Shown here: piece by piece, positions 52,658-61,814 of the stretch | Layout: every line of letters begins with the position of its first letter | How positions within the stretch are numbered: position 1 is the stretch's first letter | Assembly (NCBI RefSeq): GCF_900142655.1 | Contig: NZ_FRBQ01000011.1 | Location: forward strand, 1 to 64,000 | Direction of reading: 5' to 3' | Origin: Phytopseudomonas punonensis | Lineage (GTDB): Bacteria; Pseudomonadota; Gammaproteobacteria; Pseudomonadales; Pseudomonadaceae | DNA length: 64,000 nt | Translations under genes and position numbers: made by a program | Notes under the pieces: model-generated | Seen by the model: only the letters and a program-made list of their open reading frames with translations | Told to the model about the DNA's origin: nothing | Database searches by the model: none

Positions 52658-54223
52658 CTAGCGGTTGAAGCGCTCGGCCAGGCTGTGCAGGTAATCGGCC
52701 ATGGTTTCCAGCTCTTTGCCGATGGCAGCGCCCTGGTGGGCCTGCTCGGCGCCCTGCTCGGACAACTGGGCGATACGGGTGATCTGCCGGCTGATGTCGT
52801 CAGCCACCTGTCCCTGCTCTTCGGAAGCTGCCGCGATCTGCTGACTCATGCCGCTGATGCGACTCACCGATTCGCTGATGCCGTCCAGCGCGATCCGCAC
52901 TGCTTCCACACTCTGCACGCTTTCCCGGGAGATCTCTTCACCGCGCCCGGCCGTGGCGACGGCCCGCTCGGCCCCGGCACGCAGCGAGGCGATGATCTGG
53001 TGAATCTGCTGGGTCGATTCGCGGGTGCGCGAGGCCAGCGAACGCACTTCGTCGGCCACCACGGCGAAGCCCCGCCCCTGCTCGCCGGCACGGGCTGCTT
53101 CGATAGCGGCGTTGAGTGCCAGCAAGTTGGTCTGCTCGGCAATCGAGGTAATCACGTCGGCCACGCTGCCGATCGATTGGGTGGAGTTGGCCAGATCGTT
53201 CACTGCCTGGCCGATATCCACGACTGCCTGGGCCATATGATGCATGGACTCCAGGCTGCCACCGGCGAGCTGCCGCCCTTCTTTTGCGAGCCGATCCGCC
53301 TCCTCGGCGGCATGGCTGGTGCTTTGCACGTTCTGGCTGACCTCCTGAATGGTCGCCGCCATCTGATTGATCGCGGTTGCCGACTGATCGGTCTCGCTGC
53401 GCTGCTGGTCGAGCATTTCAGCGCCCGAGCGCGAATAGCCGGCAGCCTGGGCCGCCTGCTTCTTGACGTTGACGCCGGCGTCTTCAAGGCGCGTCAGAGC
53501 CGTCTGCAACCGCGCTTCTTCGCTGATCATGGCCATGTCGAGTAGCGCCTGGGCGCCACGGTTGTCACTATAAGTGAGCGCGACCAGGCTGCTGGTAAAA
53601 GCCTTGGGATGCTCATCAAGGGTGCGCCGAATCAGCGCGCGTTTGCTGTACAGCTGATAGGAGGCCAGCGCCGTCATTACCACGATCACCAGCAGCGCCA
53701 GCCATACCCCGGAGAGTGCCGTCTGAGCCGCCAGGATAATCAACGCCGCGATGATTAGCGGCCAGGAGCGGATCAGGTCATAAGTCAGGTGTTCGATCGC
53801 CGGCACCGGCGACTTGCCATTACGCAAACGGGCGTACAACTTCTCCGCACGGCGCTTCTGATCTTCGGTGGGCAAAGAACGGACCGACTCGTAGCCTGCG
53901 ACCTTGCCATTCTCATAAACCGGCGTGACATAGGCGCTAACCCAATAGAAATCGCCATTCTTGGAGCGATTCTTGACGATGCCCATCCAGGGTTTGCCCT
54001 GCTTGATGGTGTCCCACATATGGCCAAATACAGCTGGCGGCATATCGGGATGACGTACCAGATTGTGCGGCTCACCTATTAGCTCTTCACGCGTAAAGCC
54101 GCTGATAGCCACGAAGGCATCGTTGCAATAGGTGATTTTGCTGTTCAGGTCGGTAGTGGAGATCAACCGCTCATGGCCAGGAAAAGTCCTTTCCCTTTGA
54201 GTCACCGGAAGATTCTGACGCAT
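52658..54223 (-). CDS. aer: Aerotaxis receptor, PAS-containing methyl-accepting protein
   Basis: The 521-residue protein has an N-terminal PAS domain (ISTTDLNSKITYCNDAFVAISGFTREELIGEPHNLVRHPDMPPAVFGHMW), a short membrane segment (about 150-190, WPLIIAALIILAAQTALSGVWLALLVIVVMTA) and a C-terminal MCP signalling domain with the hairpin tip EQTNLLALNAAIEAARAGEQGRGFAVVADEVR. This is the Aer layout, with no periplasmic domain; FAD in the PAS senses redox or oxygen. It feeds the CheA/CheW system encoded earlier in the window. A strand-symmetric TTGATA...TATCAA sequence lies about 90 bases upstream. Confidence 0.9.
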   Translation of the reverse strand: MRQNLPVTQRERTFPGHERLISTTDLNSKITYCNDAFVAISGFTREELIGEPHNLVRHPDMPPAVFGHMWDTIKQGKPWMGIVKNRSKNGDFYWVSAYVTPVYENGKVAGYESVRSLPTEDQKRRAEKLYARLRNGKSPVPAIEHLTYDLIRSWPLIIAALIILAAQTALSGVWLALLVIVVMTALASYQLYSKRALIRRTLDEHPKAFTSSLVALTYSDNRGAQALLDMAMISEEARLQTALTRLEDAGVNVKKQAAQAAGYSRSGAEMLDQQRSETDQSATAINQMAATIQEVSQNVQSTSHAAEEADRLAKEGRQLAGGSLESMHHMAQAVVDIGQAVNDLANSTQSIGSVADVITSIAEQTNLLALNAAIEAARAGEQGRGFAVVADEVRSLASRTRESTQQIHQIIASLRAGAERAVATAGRGEEISRESVQSVEAVRIALDGISESVSRISGMSQQIAAASEEQGQVADDISRQITRIAQLSEQGAEQAHQGAAIGKELETMADYLHSLAERFNR

Positions 54224-54313
54224 GGCTGTAATCCTTTAATACGTGAAGGGTACGTCCTTTCCATTCCACTATGTCTAGCACAGCAAAACTACAGTGCCAG
54301 CATGGGTAGGCGG

Positions 54314-54332
54314 TTGATATCTCAATTATCAA
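54314..54332. promoter_or_regulatory. Inverted repeat upstream of aer, ANR-like half sites
   Basis: TTGATA (54314-54319) and TATCAA (54327-54332) are inverted with seven bases between. TTGAT and ATCAA are the ANR/FNR half sites, but the canonical spacing is four bases between them and here it is nine, so the site is not a standard ANR box. Confidence 0.35.
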
Positions 54333-54765
54333 AAACAGGAAAAGGCATATGGCATCCGTGCTAGCCGGCTCCTTGCCATTACTTTCCCTGCTTACCCGAA
54401 CGGGCTTTTCATAATGTCGGCAAGCAGGTCGATGACTTGAGAGCATCGAGAAGGCTGCATCACTACCGCTTTTGCAAACAGAGCCCCGAACCTGCAGTTG
54501 CGGCGGTCACTCGAGGCCAGGCCGCGCGCGTAGTAAAGCCCCTGATAAATCGCGGGCTTATTGGCAATCAACAGGCGGGGAAATCGATCAGATATCTACC
54601 GCAACAACAGCAGAGCGATAGCTGGCGAGAAGAATTGGGTAATTGAAATACAACGTCCGACAAGGAAGGATTCGAACGAGACGGCGGAGAAGGTGCACAA
54701 GCAAGTTGTACGTGCACGCAGGAGCAGAGCTGATTAGACAGCAATGAGAAAGCAGCTTCGCCGCT

Positions 54766-54798
54766 TTAAAAGCCCAAGAGCGCCAGGGCGGCGCTCTT
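54766..54798 (-). terminator. Terminator after the 42-residue gene
   Basis: AAGAGCGCC (54776-54784) and GGCGCTCTT (54790-54798) form a perfect 9-bp stem with a 5-nt loop. On the minus strand it is followed by GGGCTTTTAAA. It lies 20 nt past the stop at 54818. Confidence 0.75.
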
Positions 54799-54817
54799 GA
54801 TCAGCTGACTGGAACGA

Positions 54818-54946
54818 TCAGCGACGTCGGCGGCGTTGCTCTTCGGCCAAGCGACGCTGCTCTTCGCTACGGATCGGAATTGGCTGCATGCGCGGAGCAA
54901 ACAGAGCGGTGAACTGGGCAGTGACTTTTTCGAACCAGGCTTTCAT
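54818..54946 (-). CDS. Small basic protein, 42 residues
   Basis: A 42-codon gene: the product begins MKAWFEKVTAQFTALFAPRM, continues QPIPIRSEEQ and ends in a strongly basic, Arg-rich tail. The amphipathic N-terminal half followed by an Arg-rich tail suggests a membrane- or nucleic-acid-associated peptide. AGGA lies eight bases before the ATG and a clear terminator follows the stop, which supports a real gene. Similar short proteins sit near aer in other Pseudomonas as far as I recall. Function unknown. Confidence 0.7.
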   Translation of the reverse strand: MKAWFEKVTAQFTALFAPRMQPIPIRSEEQRRLAEEQRRRRR

Positions 54947-55138
54947 AAGGATTTCCTCGAACTACGCGCGGCTATGGTGACCACTTGCCTTGAGAGTAGC
55001 TGAAAGCTGCACGGTAGTGGAGAGCAAAACAGCCGCAAAGCATTGCAAGTCGCTACCGAACGTCGCTTAGTTTGCAACTGGCAGCGGCTCTCGCTACCAA
55101 GCCTGCCCATCGGCCAGCAGCACCGCTGCAGTGGCCGC

Positions 55139-57316
55139 TTAAAATTGGTACTCCACACCTGCGCCCGCATACCAAGAACGTCCGGGCGCAGCCTCGTAAT
55201 AACGGTTGTTACCGTCGCCCACGATCACCGAACCGACATATTGCTTATCCAGCAGATTATCCAGGCGCAGAGTCTGGTGGGTTTTCCAGGGCCCGAAGTT
55301 CTGCTCGAAGCGGGTGCGCCAGTTGAACACTGCATAGCTCGGCGCAGCTTTCTGGATGTTGGTATCTTCAACGTAGACCTTGCTGCGATATGACCCTTCC
55401 ACAGCGGTGCTGATGCCATCGACTGGCTTCCAGGCAACCTCTGCAAACAATGTGGTGCGTGGCACGCCAGGCAGGTTGTTGCCCTTGTCGATGATGTTAT
55501 TGCCAGCAGCGAAACGTGAATCGTACGTTGCGGCCAGATAGGTATACGCCAGCGCGGCAGACCATCGCTCGGCGAACTGGCTGTCGACGCCCAGTTCGAA
55601 ACCGCGCCGCAAAGTCTTGCCGGCGTTTTGGTAACTGGTGCGCCCGTCGCGATTTTCCAGCACGGCGATCTCGTCATCTGTGTTGATCTGGAAGATCGCG
55701 GCATTGATCCGGGTTTCTCCGGCGATACGAGCTTTTAAGCCGATTTCGTACTGGGTACTTTCAGACGGTTCCAGGCCATAGTTGAAGCCGGAATTTCCTT
55801 GGGAATAGGCTAACTCGGCTTGGCTTGGCGTCTCGAAGCCCTTGCCGACGCTGACGTAACCGTTCAGGTCAGGCGTGAAGGCATAACCGACGTTGACCGA
55901 TGGGGTGGCCTTTTCGTAACGTTTGGTGCCGCTGTCATCGCCATTGCCGACAACTATGTACTTGTCATCGACATCCACTTCGACGGTGCTGTAGCGCAAG
56001 CCGCCCTGCAGCGTCCAGTTGCCGATGATCCACGTAGCCTGGGCGTAGGGATCCAGGCTGGTGACAGTGTCCACCTCATTGCGGCGCAGGTTGCCTTTAA
56101 CACCACGATTCACGTCCGGCAGCGTACCTACATAGTTTTCGTAACCCTGGCGGTCGTCTCGACTCTGGTCGTAGTCAAGGCCGTAGACGAGCTCAAGATT
56201 TCCAGCCACACCTTCTATGGGTTGAAGCCAGCGCACACTGCCACCGTGGAATTTTCGCTCGAAGTCCACCACGCCACCGCTGTTACCCGGATTGGCCTGA
56301 GGGTTGATGGGCGCAACACCGGGTCTAGGACTTGGCTCTATGGGGATGGCAAGATATTGAACGACATGACGCTTGCCCGCATAGGCGGTCACTTGCAGCG
56401 TCGCATCACCAAAATACCGCTCATAATTCGCTCCAAGTTGCTGATGGTCGATGCTTTTTCGCGTGTTGTAGCGAGTGGCGTTGCTCGCCACCGAACGCGG
56501 ATCAGCTTTGTAAGCCTCCCATTCCTGCCCCAGCGGATCCTGCGTACCATTCTGCTCCAGGCTGCTGTAGATCAGCGCCAGCTTGCTGTCTTCATCCGGC
56601 TTGAAATTGAGCTTGGCAAAGATCTGATCACGGCGCGCCGAGCTGTGGTCGCGGTAACCGTCGGTGTCCATCCGCGAGGCGTCGAGTACGAAGCCGACGC
56701 CATCTGCCTCGCCTTCGGCGGTGAGGTGATTGCGAGTCAGGCCGTCGCTACCGATCAGCGTCTCGGCGCCGATACGCGGCCGGCCGATGCCATCACGGGA
56801 AAACATCTGGATCACCCCACCAGCATTGCTGCCATACAAGGTCGAGGCAGGGCCACGCAGCACTTCGATACGGTCGGCGGTATCCAGGTTGAAGGTCGCT
56901 GCCTGGCCCTGGCCATCCGGCGTACTCGCAGGAATACCGTCGGTGATCAACTTCAGCCCACGCACGCCGAAAGCTGAGCGCGCGCCGAAGCCGCGGGAGG
57001 ATATCTGCAAGTCCTGCGCGTAGTTTTGGCGGTTCTGCACCACCAGCCCCGGCACCCGTGTCAACGCTTCGGATGCGTTGATCCCAAGCTGACCATCAGC
57101 TATCTGCTCGCGATCGATGCTGTCCACCGAAAACGGCAGGTCAAAACTTTGCGCCGCACTGCGTGAGCCGCTGACCACGCTGGGTTCGAGCACCAGGCTG
57201 CCAGATGCCTCCTGGGCCTGCGAGTTACCGGCCGCCGCGCAACTGCATAGCAGCATGGCCTTGGTGAGGCGGCAAAGCTGCGAAGGTTGGGAGATTGCTG
57301 TGCAGCTGGTAGACAT
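55139..57316 (-). CDS. TonB-dependent outer-membrane receptor
   Basis: The 725-residue protein has a signal peptide, a TonB-box-like segment after cleavage (GSLVLEPSVVSGS), a plug domain (NASEALTRVPGLVVQNRQNYAQDLQISSRGFGARSAFGVRGLKLITDGIP... DRIEVLRGPASTLYGSNAGGVIQMFSRDG) and a beta-barrel ending in EYQF with a C-terminal Phe. It takes up a siderophore, metal complex or other ligand with TonB energy. I use the ATG at 57316 (AAGGA upstream). No siderophore, ABC or sensor genes adjoin it, so the ligand is unknown. Confidence 0.9.
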   Translation of the reverse strand: MSTSCTAISQPSQLCRLTKAMLLCSCAAAGNSQAQEASGSLVLEPSVVSGSRSAAQSFDLPFSVDSIDREQIADGQLGINASEALTRVPGLVVQNRQNYAQDLQISSRGFGARSAFGVRGLKLITDGIPASTPDGQGQAATFNLDTADRIEVLRGPASTLYGSNAGGVIQMFSRDGIGRPRIGAETLIGSDGLTRNHLTAEGEADGVGFVLDASRMDTDGYRDHSSARRDQIFAKLNFKPDEDSKLALIYSSLEQNGTQDPLGQEWEAYKADPRSVASNATRYNTRKSIDHQQLGANYERYFGDATLQVTAYAGKRHVVQYLAIPIEPSPRPGVAPINPQANPGNSGGVVDFERKFHGGSVRWLQPIEGVAGNLELVYGLDYDQSRDDRQGYENYVGTLPDVNRGVKGNLRRNEVDTVTSLDPYAQATWIIGNWTLQGGLRYSTVEVDVDDKYIVVGNGDDSGTKRYEKATPSVNVGYAFTPDLNGYVSVGKGFETPSQAELAYSQGNSGFNYGLEPSESTQYEIGLKARIAGETRINAAIFQINTDDEIAVLENRDGRTSYQNAGKTLRRGFELGVDSQFAERWSAALAYTYLAATYDSRFAAGNNIIDKGNNLPGVPRTTLFAEVAWKPVDGISTAVEGSYRSKVYVEDTNIQKAAPSYAVFNWRTRFEQNFGPWKTHQTLRLDNLLDKQYVGSVIVGDGNNRYYEAAPGRSWYAGAGVEYQF

Positions 57317-57689
57317 GATCCTTTCCTTGTTCAGCATTGGCACACCCGGCGCCGCCATCCGGATCGGGATGGTTGAGCAAATCGTGGCATGGCGAATTCA
57401 ACTTTCTTAGCATTCGCAAAACCGCAGGGCCTGCACTATACGGTCGGGCAGGCTTGACGTGCGACCCGCCAGCCAAAGCGATTGTTCAAACAATAGTGAG
57501 TGCCCGGAGATAACCGAATTGGCATTGCCTTACCCTGGCGGAACCTTCACGTGCGCTACGCCTCAAGATCGACGGCTCGTGTATCGCGGATGGCCTGCCT
57601 CCTGGCTCCGATATCAACCAATTGCAGGCTTGCCTTGCTCGCATCATCCGGCAACACTGCCGGCCCTCTCTCATTGACTGGAGCCTGCC
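57317..57689. other. Divergent promoter region of the TonB receptor and EamA genes
   Basis: About 370 bases with no supported gene. It must hold the promoters of the receptor (minus) and the transporter (plus). I looked for a Fur box near the receptor start and saw none that is convincing. Confidence 0.5.
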
Positions 57690-58577
57690 TTGCGCCCTGC
57701 CGACATGCTGCGCCTTTTGTTGCTCGCTGCGATCTGGGGCGCCAGTTTTCTGTTCATGCGGGTTGTCGCGCCGGTTATCGGTAGCATGCCAACGGCCTTC
57801 TTTCGCGCCTCGATAGCCATGCTCGGGCTGCTGGCGATCCTGCTGCTGATGCGGGTGAAGTGGGACTTTCGCGGCAAGCTCGGCCTCTGCCTGATGCTCG
57901 GCGTGATCAATGCAGGTATTCCTTCGGCCATGTACAGCATGGCGGCGATGGTGCTGCCGGCGGGCTATTCGGCAATCATCAATGCCACCACACCACTGAT
58001 GGGGGTGCTGATCGGAGCACTGTTTTTTGCCGAAGCGATGACGCTGACACGGGCCGCGGGTGTCGCTCTCGGCCTTTTCGGTGTCGCCGTACTGACCCGC
58101 AGCGGCCCGGCAGAGATGGACCTTAGCCTGCTGCTAGGCGCCCTGGCCTGCCTGCTAGCTACGGTGTGTTACGGCTTTGCCGGTTTTCTAACCCGCCGCT
58201 GGATAGCGGGTGGTCTGGACAATCGACTTACCGCATTTGGCAGCCTACTGGGCGCCAGCTTGTTCCTGCTACCAATGTTCGGCGGCTCGCTGGCGATACA
58301 GCCGCCAGCCAGTTGGGGCGGTTGGCTGGAATGGTCGTCACTGCTGGGGTTGGGGCTGGGCTGCACCGCATTTGCCTACGTGCTGTATTTCCGCTTGCTC
58401 AACGACATCGGGCCAATCAAGGCCTCGACCACCACCTTTCTGATTCCGATATTCGGCGTGTTGTGGGGCGCGCTGCTGCTCGACGAGCCGCTGTCCTGGG
58501 CGCACCTGTATGGAGGGATCCTGATTGCCATCGCTTTGTGGCTAGTGGTTCGTCCTACGACGAAGATGCCGACTTAG
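57690..58577 (+). CDS. EamA/DMT-family transporter, TTG start
   Basis: The 295-residue protein has about ten membrane helices in two EamA repeats (LLLLAAIWGASFLFMRVV and later LACLLATVCYGFAGFLTRRW), with the late block ASTTTFLIPIFGVLWGALLLDEPL typical of the family. It exports a small metabolite, not identifiable from sequence. The TTG at 57690 is preceded by GGAG at six bases, whereas the nearest ATG (57705) is too far, so I use TTG. Confidence 0.88.
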   Translation: MRPADMLRLLLLAAIWGASFLFMRVVAPVIGSMPTAFFRASIAMLGLLAILLLMRVKWDFRGKLGLCLMLGVINAGIPSAMYSMAAMVLPAGYSAIINATTPLMGVLIGALFFAEAMTLTRAAGVALGLFGVAVLTRSGPAEMDLSLLLGALACLLATVCYGFAGFLTRRWIAGGLDNRLTAFGSLLGASLFLLPMFGGSLAIQPPASWGGWLEWSSLLGLGLGCTAFAYVLYFRLLNDIGPIKASTTTFLIPIFGVLWGALLLDEPLSWAHLYGGILIAIALWLVVRPTTKMPT

Positions 58578-58681
58578 GCGTACGCGGCAGTTAGCTGCTC
58601 ATCAGTGAGAGCTGACTGCTAGAGCCCGTGATCGCGCGCACGGACTGGGCGTCCACACGCGCTCCCACAAAAGCTGAATAG

Positions 58682-59656
58682 CTACTGCTGCAGCTCCTGC
58701 TCGGTAAACAGGTCGCTGAACAGCATGCTCGTCAGGTAGCGCTCGCCGGAGTCCGGCAGGATCACCACGAGGGTCTTGCCCTGCATATCCGGCTGTTCGG
58801 CCAGGCGTACCGCCGCTGCCATCGCCGCGCCGCAGGAAATACCACAAAGAATCCCTTCCTCGCGCATCAGACGCAGAGCCATGGCCTTGGCGTCTTCGTC
58901 GGTCACCTGCTCGACGCGGTCGACAATCGACAGGTCGAGGTTTTTCGGCACGAAGCCGGCGCCAATGCCCTGAATCTTGTGGGGGCTGGGTTTGACCTCA
59001 TCACCGGCTATGGTCTGGGTGATCACCGGCGATGAAACCGGCTCCACCGCGACGGAGAGGATCGCCTTGCCCTGCGTCTGCTTAATGTACCGCGAGATAC
59101 CAGTGATGGTGCCGCCAGTGCCAACGCCGGAGACCAGCACATCGATGGCACCCTCGGTGTCGTTCCAGATTTCCGGGCCGGTGGTCTTCTCGTGGATCGC
59201 CGGGTTGGCCGGGTTCTCGAATTGCTGCGGCATGTAGTATTTGCTGGTATCGGAGGCGGCGATTTCGGCGGCCTTGTCGATCGCCCCTTTCATGCCCTTG
59301 GCCGGCTCGGTGAGTACCAGCTCGGCGCCCAGCGCCTTCAATACCTTGCGGCGCTCCAGGCTCATAGAGGCCGGCATGGTCAGCATCAGCTTGTAGCCTC
59401 GTGCGGCGGCGACGAACGCCAGGCCGATACCGGTGTTGCCAGAGGTCGGCTCGACCAGGGTCATGCCCGGTTTGAGCACGCCGCGAGACTCGGCATCCCA
59501 GACCATATTGGCGCCGATCCGGCACTTCACCGAGTAAGCCGGGTTGCGGCCCTCGATCTTGGCCAGAATAGTCACGCCCTTGGGCCCGAGGCGGTTGATC
59601 ATCACCAGGGGTGTATTGCCGATAGCCTGTGCGTTGTCTGCATAAATACGGCTCAT
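58682..59656 (-). CDS. cysK: Cysteine synthase A
   Basis: The 324-residue protein follows E. coli CysK closely: the PLP Lys44 in YSVKCRIG, the PLP phosphate loop TSGNTGI, GTGGTITGISRYIK, and the C-terminal tail SDLFTEQELQQ. It makes cysteine from O-acetylserine and sulfide. I use the ATG at 59656 (MSRIYADN); an AAGGAACC site is a little far upstream. The longer open frame upstream shows no similarity. The DUF748 gene is divergent from it. Confidence 0.96.
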   Translation of the reverse strand: MSRIYADNAQAIGNTPLVMINRLGPKGVTILAKIEGRNPAYSVKCRIGANMVWDAESRGVLKPGMTLVEPTSGNTGIGLAFVAAARGYKLMLTMPASMSLERRKVLKALGAELVLTEPAKGMKGAIDKAAEIAASDTSKYYMPQQFENPANPAIHEKTTGPEIWNDTEGAIDVLVSGVGTGGTITGISRYIKQTQGKAILSVAVEPVSSPVITQTIAGDEVKPSPHKIQGIGAGFVPKNLDLSIVDRVEQVTDEDAKAMALRLMREEGILCGISCGAAMAAAVRLAEQPDMQGKTLVVILPDSGERYLTSMLFSDLFTEQELQQ

Positions 59657-59790
59657 GGTGTATCGGTTCCTTGTCATGACTGAGCCCGTCAGCCTATGCC
59701 TCAAGCCAGAACACGTCCAGCGTCTGGAAGTTCGAACTCCGGTAGATCGGCGGCAGTCAACTCCACACACCGCGTAACCGGACACCCACG

Positions 59791-60864
59791 ATGAAACGTC
59801 GCTACAGCCTGCCCCTGTGGATCTGCCTCGGCCTGCTCACCCTGCTGCTGGTCGTGCATGTCGCCCTGCCCTACATGGTGCGCAATTACCTGAATGACAA
59901 GCTGGCCGAGATGGGTGATTACCGCGGCCAGATTGATGACATCGACGTGGCACTGTGGCGCGGCGGCTACCGAATCAATGGCCTGCGCATCGTCAAGGTG
60001 ACCCAGAACCTGCCGGTGCCCTTCATCGACGCGCCGCAGATCGACATTTCGGTGAGCTGGAACGAACTGCTGGAGAATCATGCGGTGGTCGCCCGGGTGG
60101 TGTTCGAGCGCCCCGAGGTGAACTTTGTCGACGGCAAAAGCAGCGAAGATTCGCAAACTGGTGAAGGCACCGACTGGCGCGAGCAATTGAACAAGCTGCT
60201 GCCCATTACCCTCAACGAAGCAAGGATCAACGATGGCACCCTGGGTTTTTACAACTTCAATACCTCACCGCGGGTGAAACTGAAGGCCAATGACATCCAG
60301 GCCAGCTTCTATAACCTGACCAACGTGGCCGACGAACAGGGCGACCGCGTGGCGCGCTTCGAAGGCAAGGCCAAGCTGATGGATCAAGCGCCGCTGGAAG
60401 CCAGCGCGGTGTTCGACCCTTATCACAACTTCCAAGACTTCGAATTCCGCGTGCGGGCCACGGATATCGAGCTGCCACGCCTGAATAACCTGGCCAACGC
60501 CTACGGCAAATTCGACTTCAAGTCGGGCACCGGCGATATCGTGGTCGAAGCGATTGCCGAAGACTCCCAGCTCAGCGGCTACATCAAACCGCTACTGCGC
60601 AACGTCGAGGTGTTCGACTGGCAGCAGGATGTCGAGAACAAGAACAAAGGCTTCTTCCGCTCGATCTGGGAAGCGGTGGTCGCCGGTAGCGAAAAGGTGC
60701 TCAAGAATCGGCCCCGCGATCAAATCGCCACCCGCGTGGAACTGCGCGGCAGCACCAAGCAGCAGGATATCAGCGCCTTCCAGGCCTTTATCGGCATCCT
60801 GCGCAACGGCTTCATCCAGGCCTTCAACAGTGGTTTCGAACGCGACGCCGCTGAAGAGCCGTGA
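59791..60864 (+). CDS. DUF748 / AsmA-like envelope protein
   Basis: The 357-residue protein has an N-terminal membrane helix (YSLPLWICLGLLTLLLVVHVAL) and a periplasmic domain with alternating hydrophobic beta strands (VALWRGGYRINGLRIVKV, FIDAPQIDISVSWNELL, AVVARVVFERPEVNFVDG), typical of DUF748 in the AsmA/bridge-like group. Larger members help move phospholipids between membranes; this short one is unassigned. It is divergent from cysK. Confidence 0.8.
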   Translation: MKRRYSLPLWICLGLLTLLLVVHVALPYMVRNYLNDKLAEMGDYRGQIDDIDVALWRGGYRINGLRIVKVTQNLPVPFIDAPQIDISVSWNELLENHAVVARVVFERPEVNFVDGKSSEDSQTGEGTDWREQLNKLLPITLNEARINDGTLGFYNFNTSPRVKLKANDIQASFYNLTNVADEQGDRVARFEGKAKLMDQAPLEASAVFDPYHNFQDFEFRVRATDIELPRLNNLANAYGKFDFKSGTGDIVVEAIAEDSQLSGYIKPLLRNVEVFDWQQDVENKNKGFFRSIWEAVVAGSEKVLKNRPRDQIATRVELRGSTKQQDISAFQAFIGILRNGFIQAFNSGFERDAAEEP

Positions 60865-60968
60865 GCTGTCCATTCAGTGACTGAATACGCCGGCAACGTT
60901 CACAGCCGTGAGCCGGGCACGCTATAGTCGGCGCTTTCGTATTCGCCTGCACCGCGTGAGGATTCCCG

Positions 60969-61814
60969 ATGAAGTTCGAAGGCACCGAGCACTATGTCGC
61001 CACCGATGACCTCAAGCTTGCGGTCAACGCCGCCATCACTCTGCAGCGCCCGCTGCTGGTCAAGGGCGAGCCCGGCACTGGCAAAACCCTGCTCGCCGAG
61101 CAACTGGCCGAATCCTTCGGCACGCGGCTGATCACCTGGCACATCAAGTCCACCACCAAGGCACACCAGGGCCTCTACGAGTACGACGCGGTCAGCCGTC
61201 TGCGTGACTCGCAGCTCAGCTCCGACAAGGTTCACGACGTTCGCAACTACATCAAGAAGGGCAAGCTATGGGAGGCGTTCGAGGCCGACGAGCGCGTGGT
61301 GCTGCTGATCGACGAGATCGACAAGGCCGACATCGAGTTTCCCAACGACCTGTTGCAGGAACTCGACAAGATGGAGTTCTACGTTTACGAGACCGACGAG
61401 ACCATCAAGGCCAAGCACCGGCCGATCATCATCATCACCTCGAACAACGAAAAGGAGCTGCCGGACGCCTTCCTGCGCCGCTGCTTCTTTCACTACATCG
61501 CCTTCCCGGATCGCCAGACCCTGCAGAAGATCGTCGACGTGCACTACCCCGGCATCAGCAACAGCCTGGTGGCCGAAGCGCTGGACGTGTTCTTCGACGT
61601 GCGCAAGGTGCCAGGCCTGAAGAAGAAGCCCTCGACCAGCGAACTGGTCGACTGGCTCAAGCTGCTGATGGCCGACAACATCGGCGAAGCGGTGCTGCGC
61701 GAGCGCGACCCGACCAAAGCCATCCCGCCGCTGGCCGGGGCCCTAGTCAAGAATGAGCAGGATGTGCAGTTGCTTGAGCGCCTGGCCTTTATGGCACGCC
61801 GCGGTAATCGCTGA
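60969..61814 (+). CDS. MoxR-type AAA ATPase
   Basis: The 281-residue protein has Walker A GEPGTGKTL (33-41), Walker B VVLLIDEIDKADIEFPNDLLQ, sensor 1 ITSNNEKELPDAFLRRC and sensor 2 region. MoxR ATPases act with VWA proteins as chaperones for metal or cofactor insertion. GAGG precedes the ATG. Its stop overlaps the start of the GFA gene (TGATG), and a VWA gene follows. Confidence 0.92.
   Translation: MKFEGTEHYVATDDLKLAVNAAITLQRPLLVKGEPGTGKTLLAEQLAESFGTRLITWHIKSTTKAHQGLYEYDAVSRLRDSQLSSDKVHDVRNYIKKGKLWEAFEADERVVLLIDEIDKADIEFPNDLLQELDKMEFYVYETDETIKAKHRPIIIITSNNEKELPDAFLRRCFFHYIAFPDRQTLQKIVDVHYPGISNSLVAEALDVFFDVRKVPGLKKKPSTSELVDWLKLLMADNIGEAVLRERDPTKAIPPLAGALVKNEQDVQLLERLAFMARRGNR

Larger units (their letters stand above)
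54224..54817. other. Gene-poor region upstream of aer
   Basis: About 590 bases. It holds the aer promoter region (minus), a TTGATA-N7-TATCAA inverted repeat at 54314-54332 and, at its far end, the terminator of the small gene at 54818. A 69-codon plus-strand frame at 54437-54646 is open but has no support. No RNA gene is recognisable. Confidence 0.5.

Noticed and set aside
54437..54646. 69-codon plus-strand open frame upstream of aer
   Set aside because: No ribosome binding site, odd composition and no recognisable motif; not supported.
54660..54690. GGATTCGAAC on the plus strand, like a tRNA T-loop read in reverse
   Set aside because: The flanking bases do not form a T-stem and no acceptor, anticodon or D arm can be drawn around it; chance match or remnant at most.
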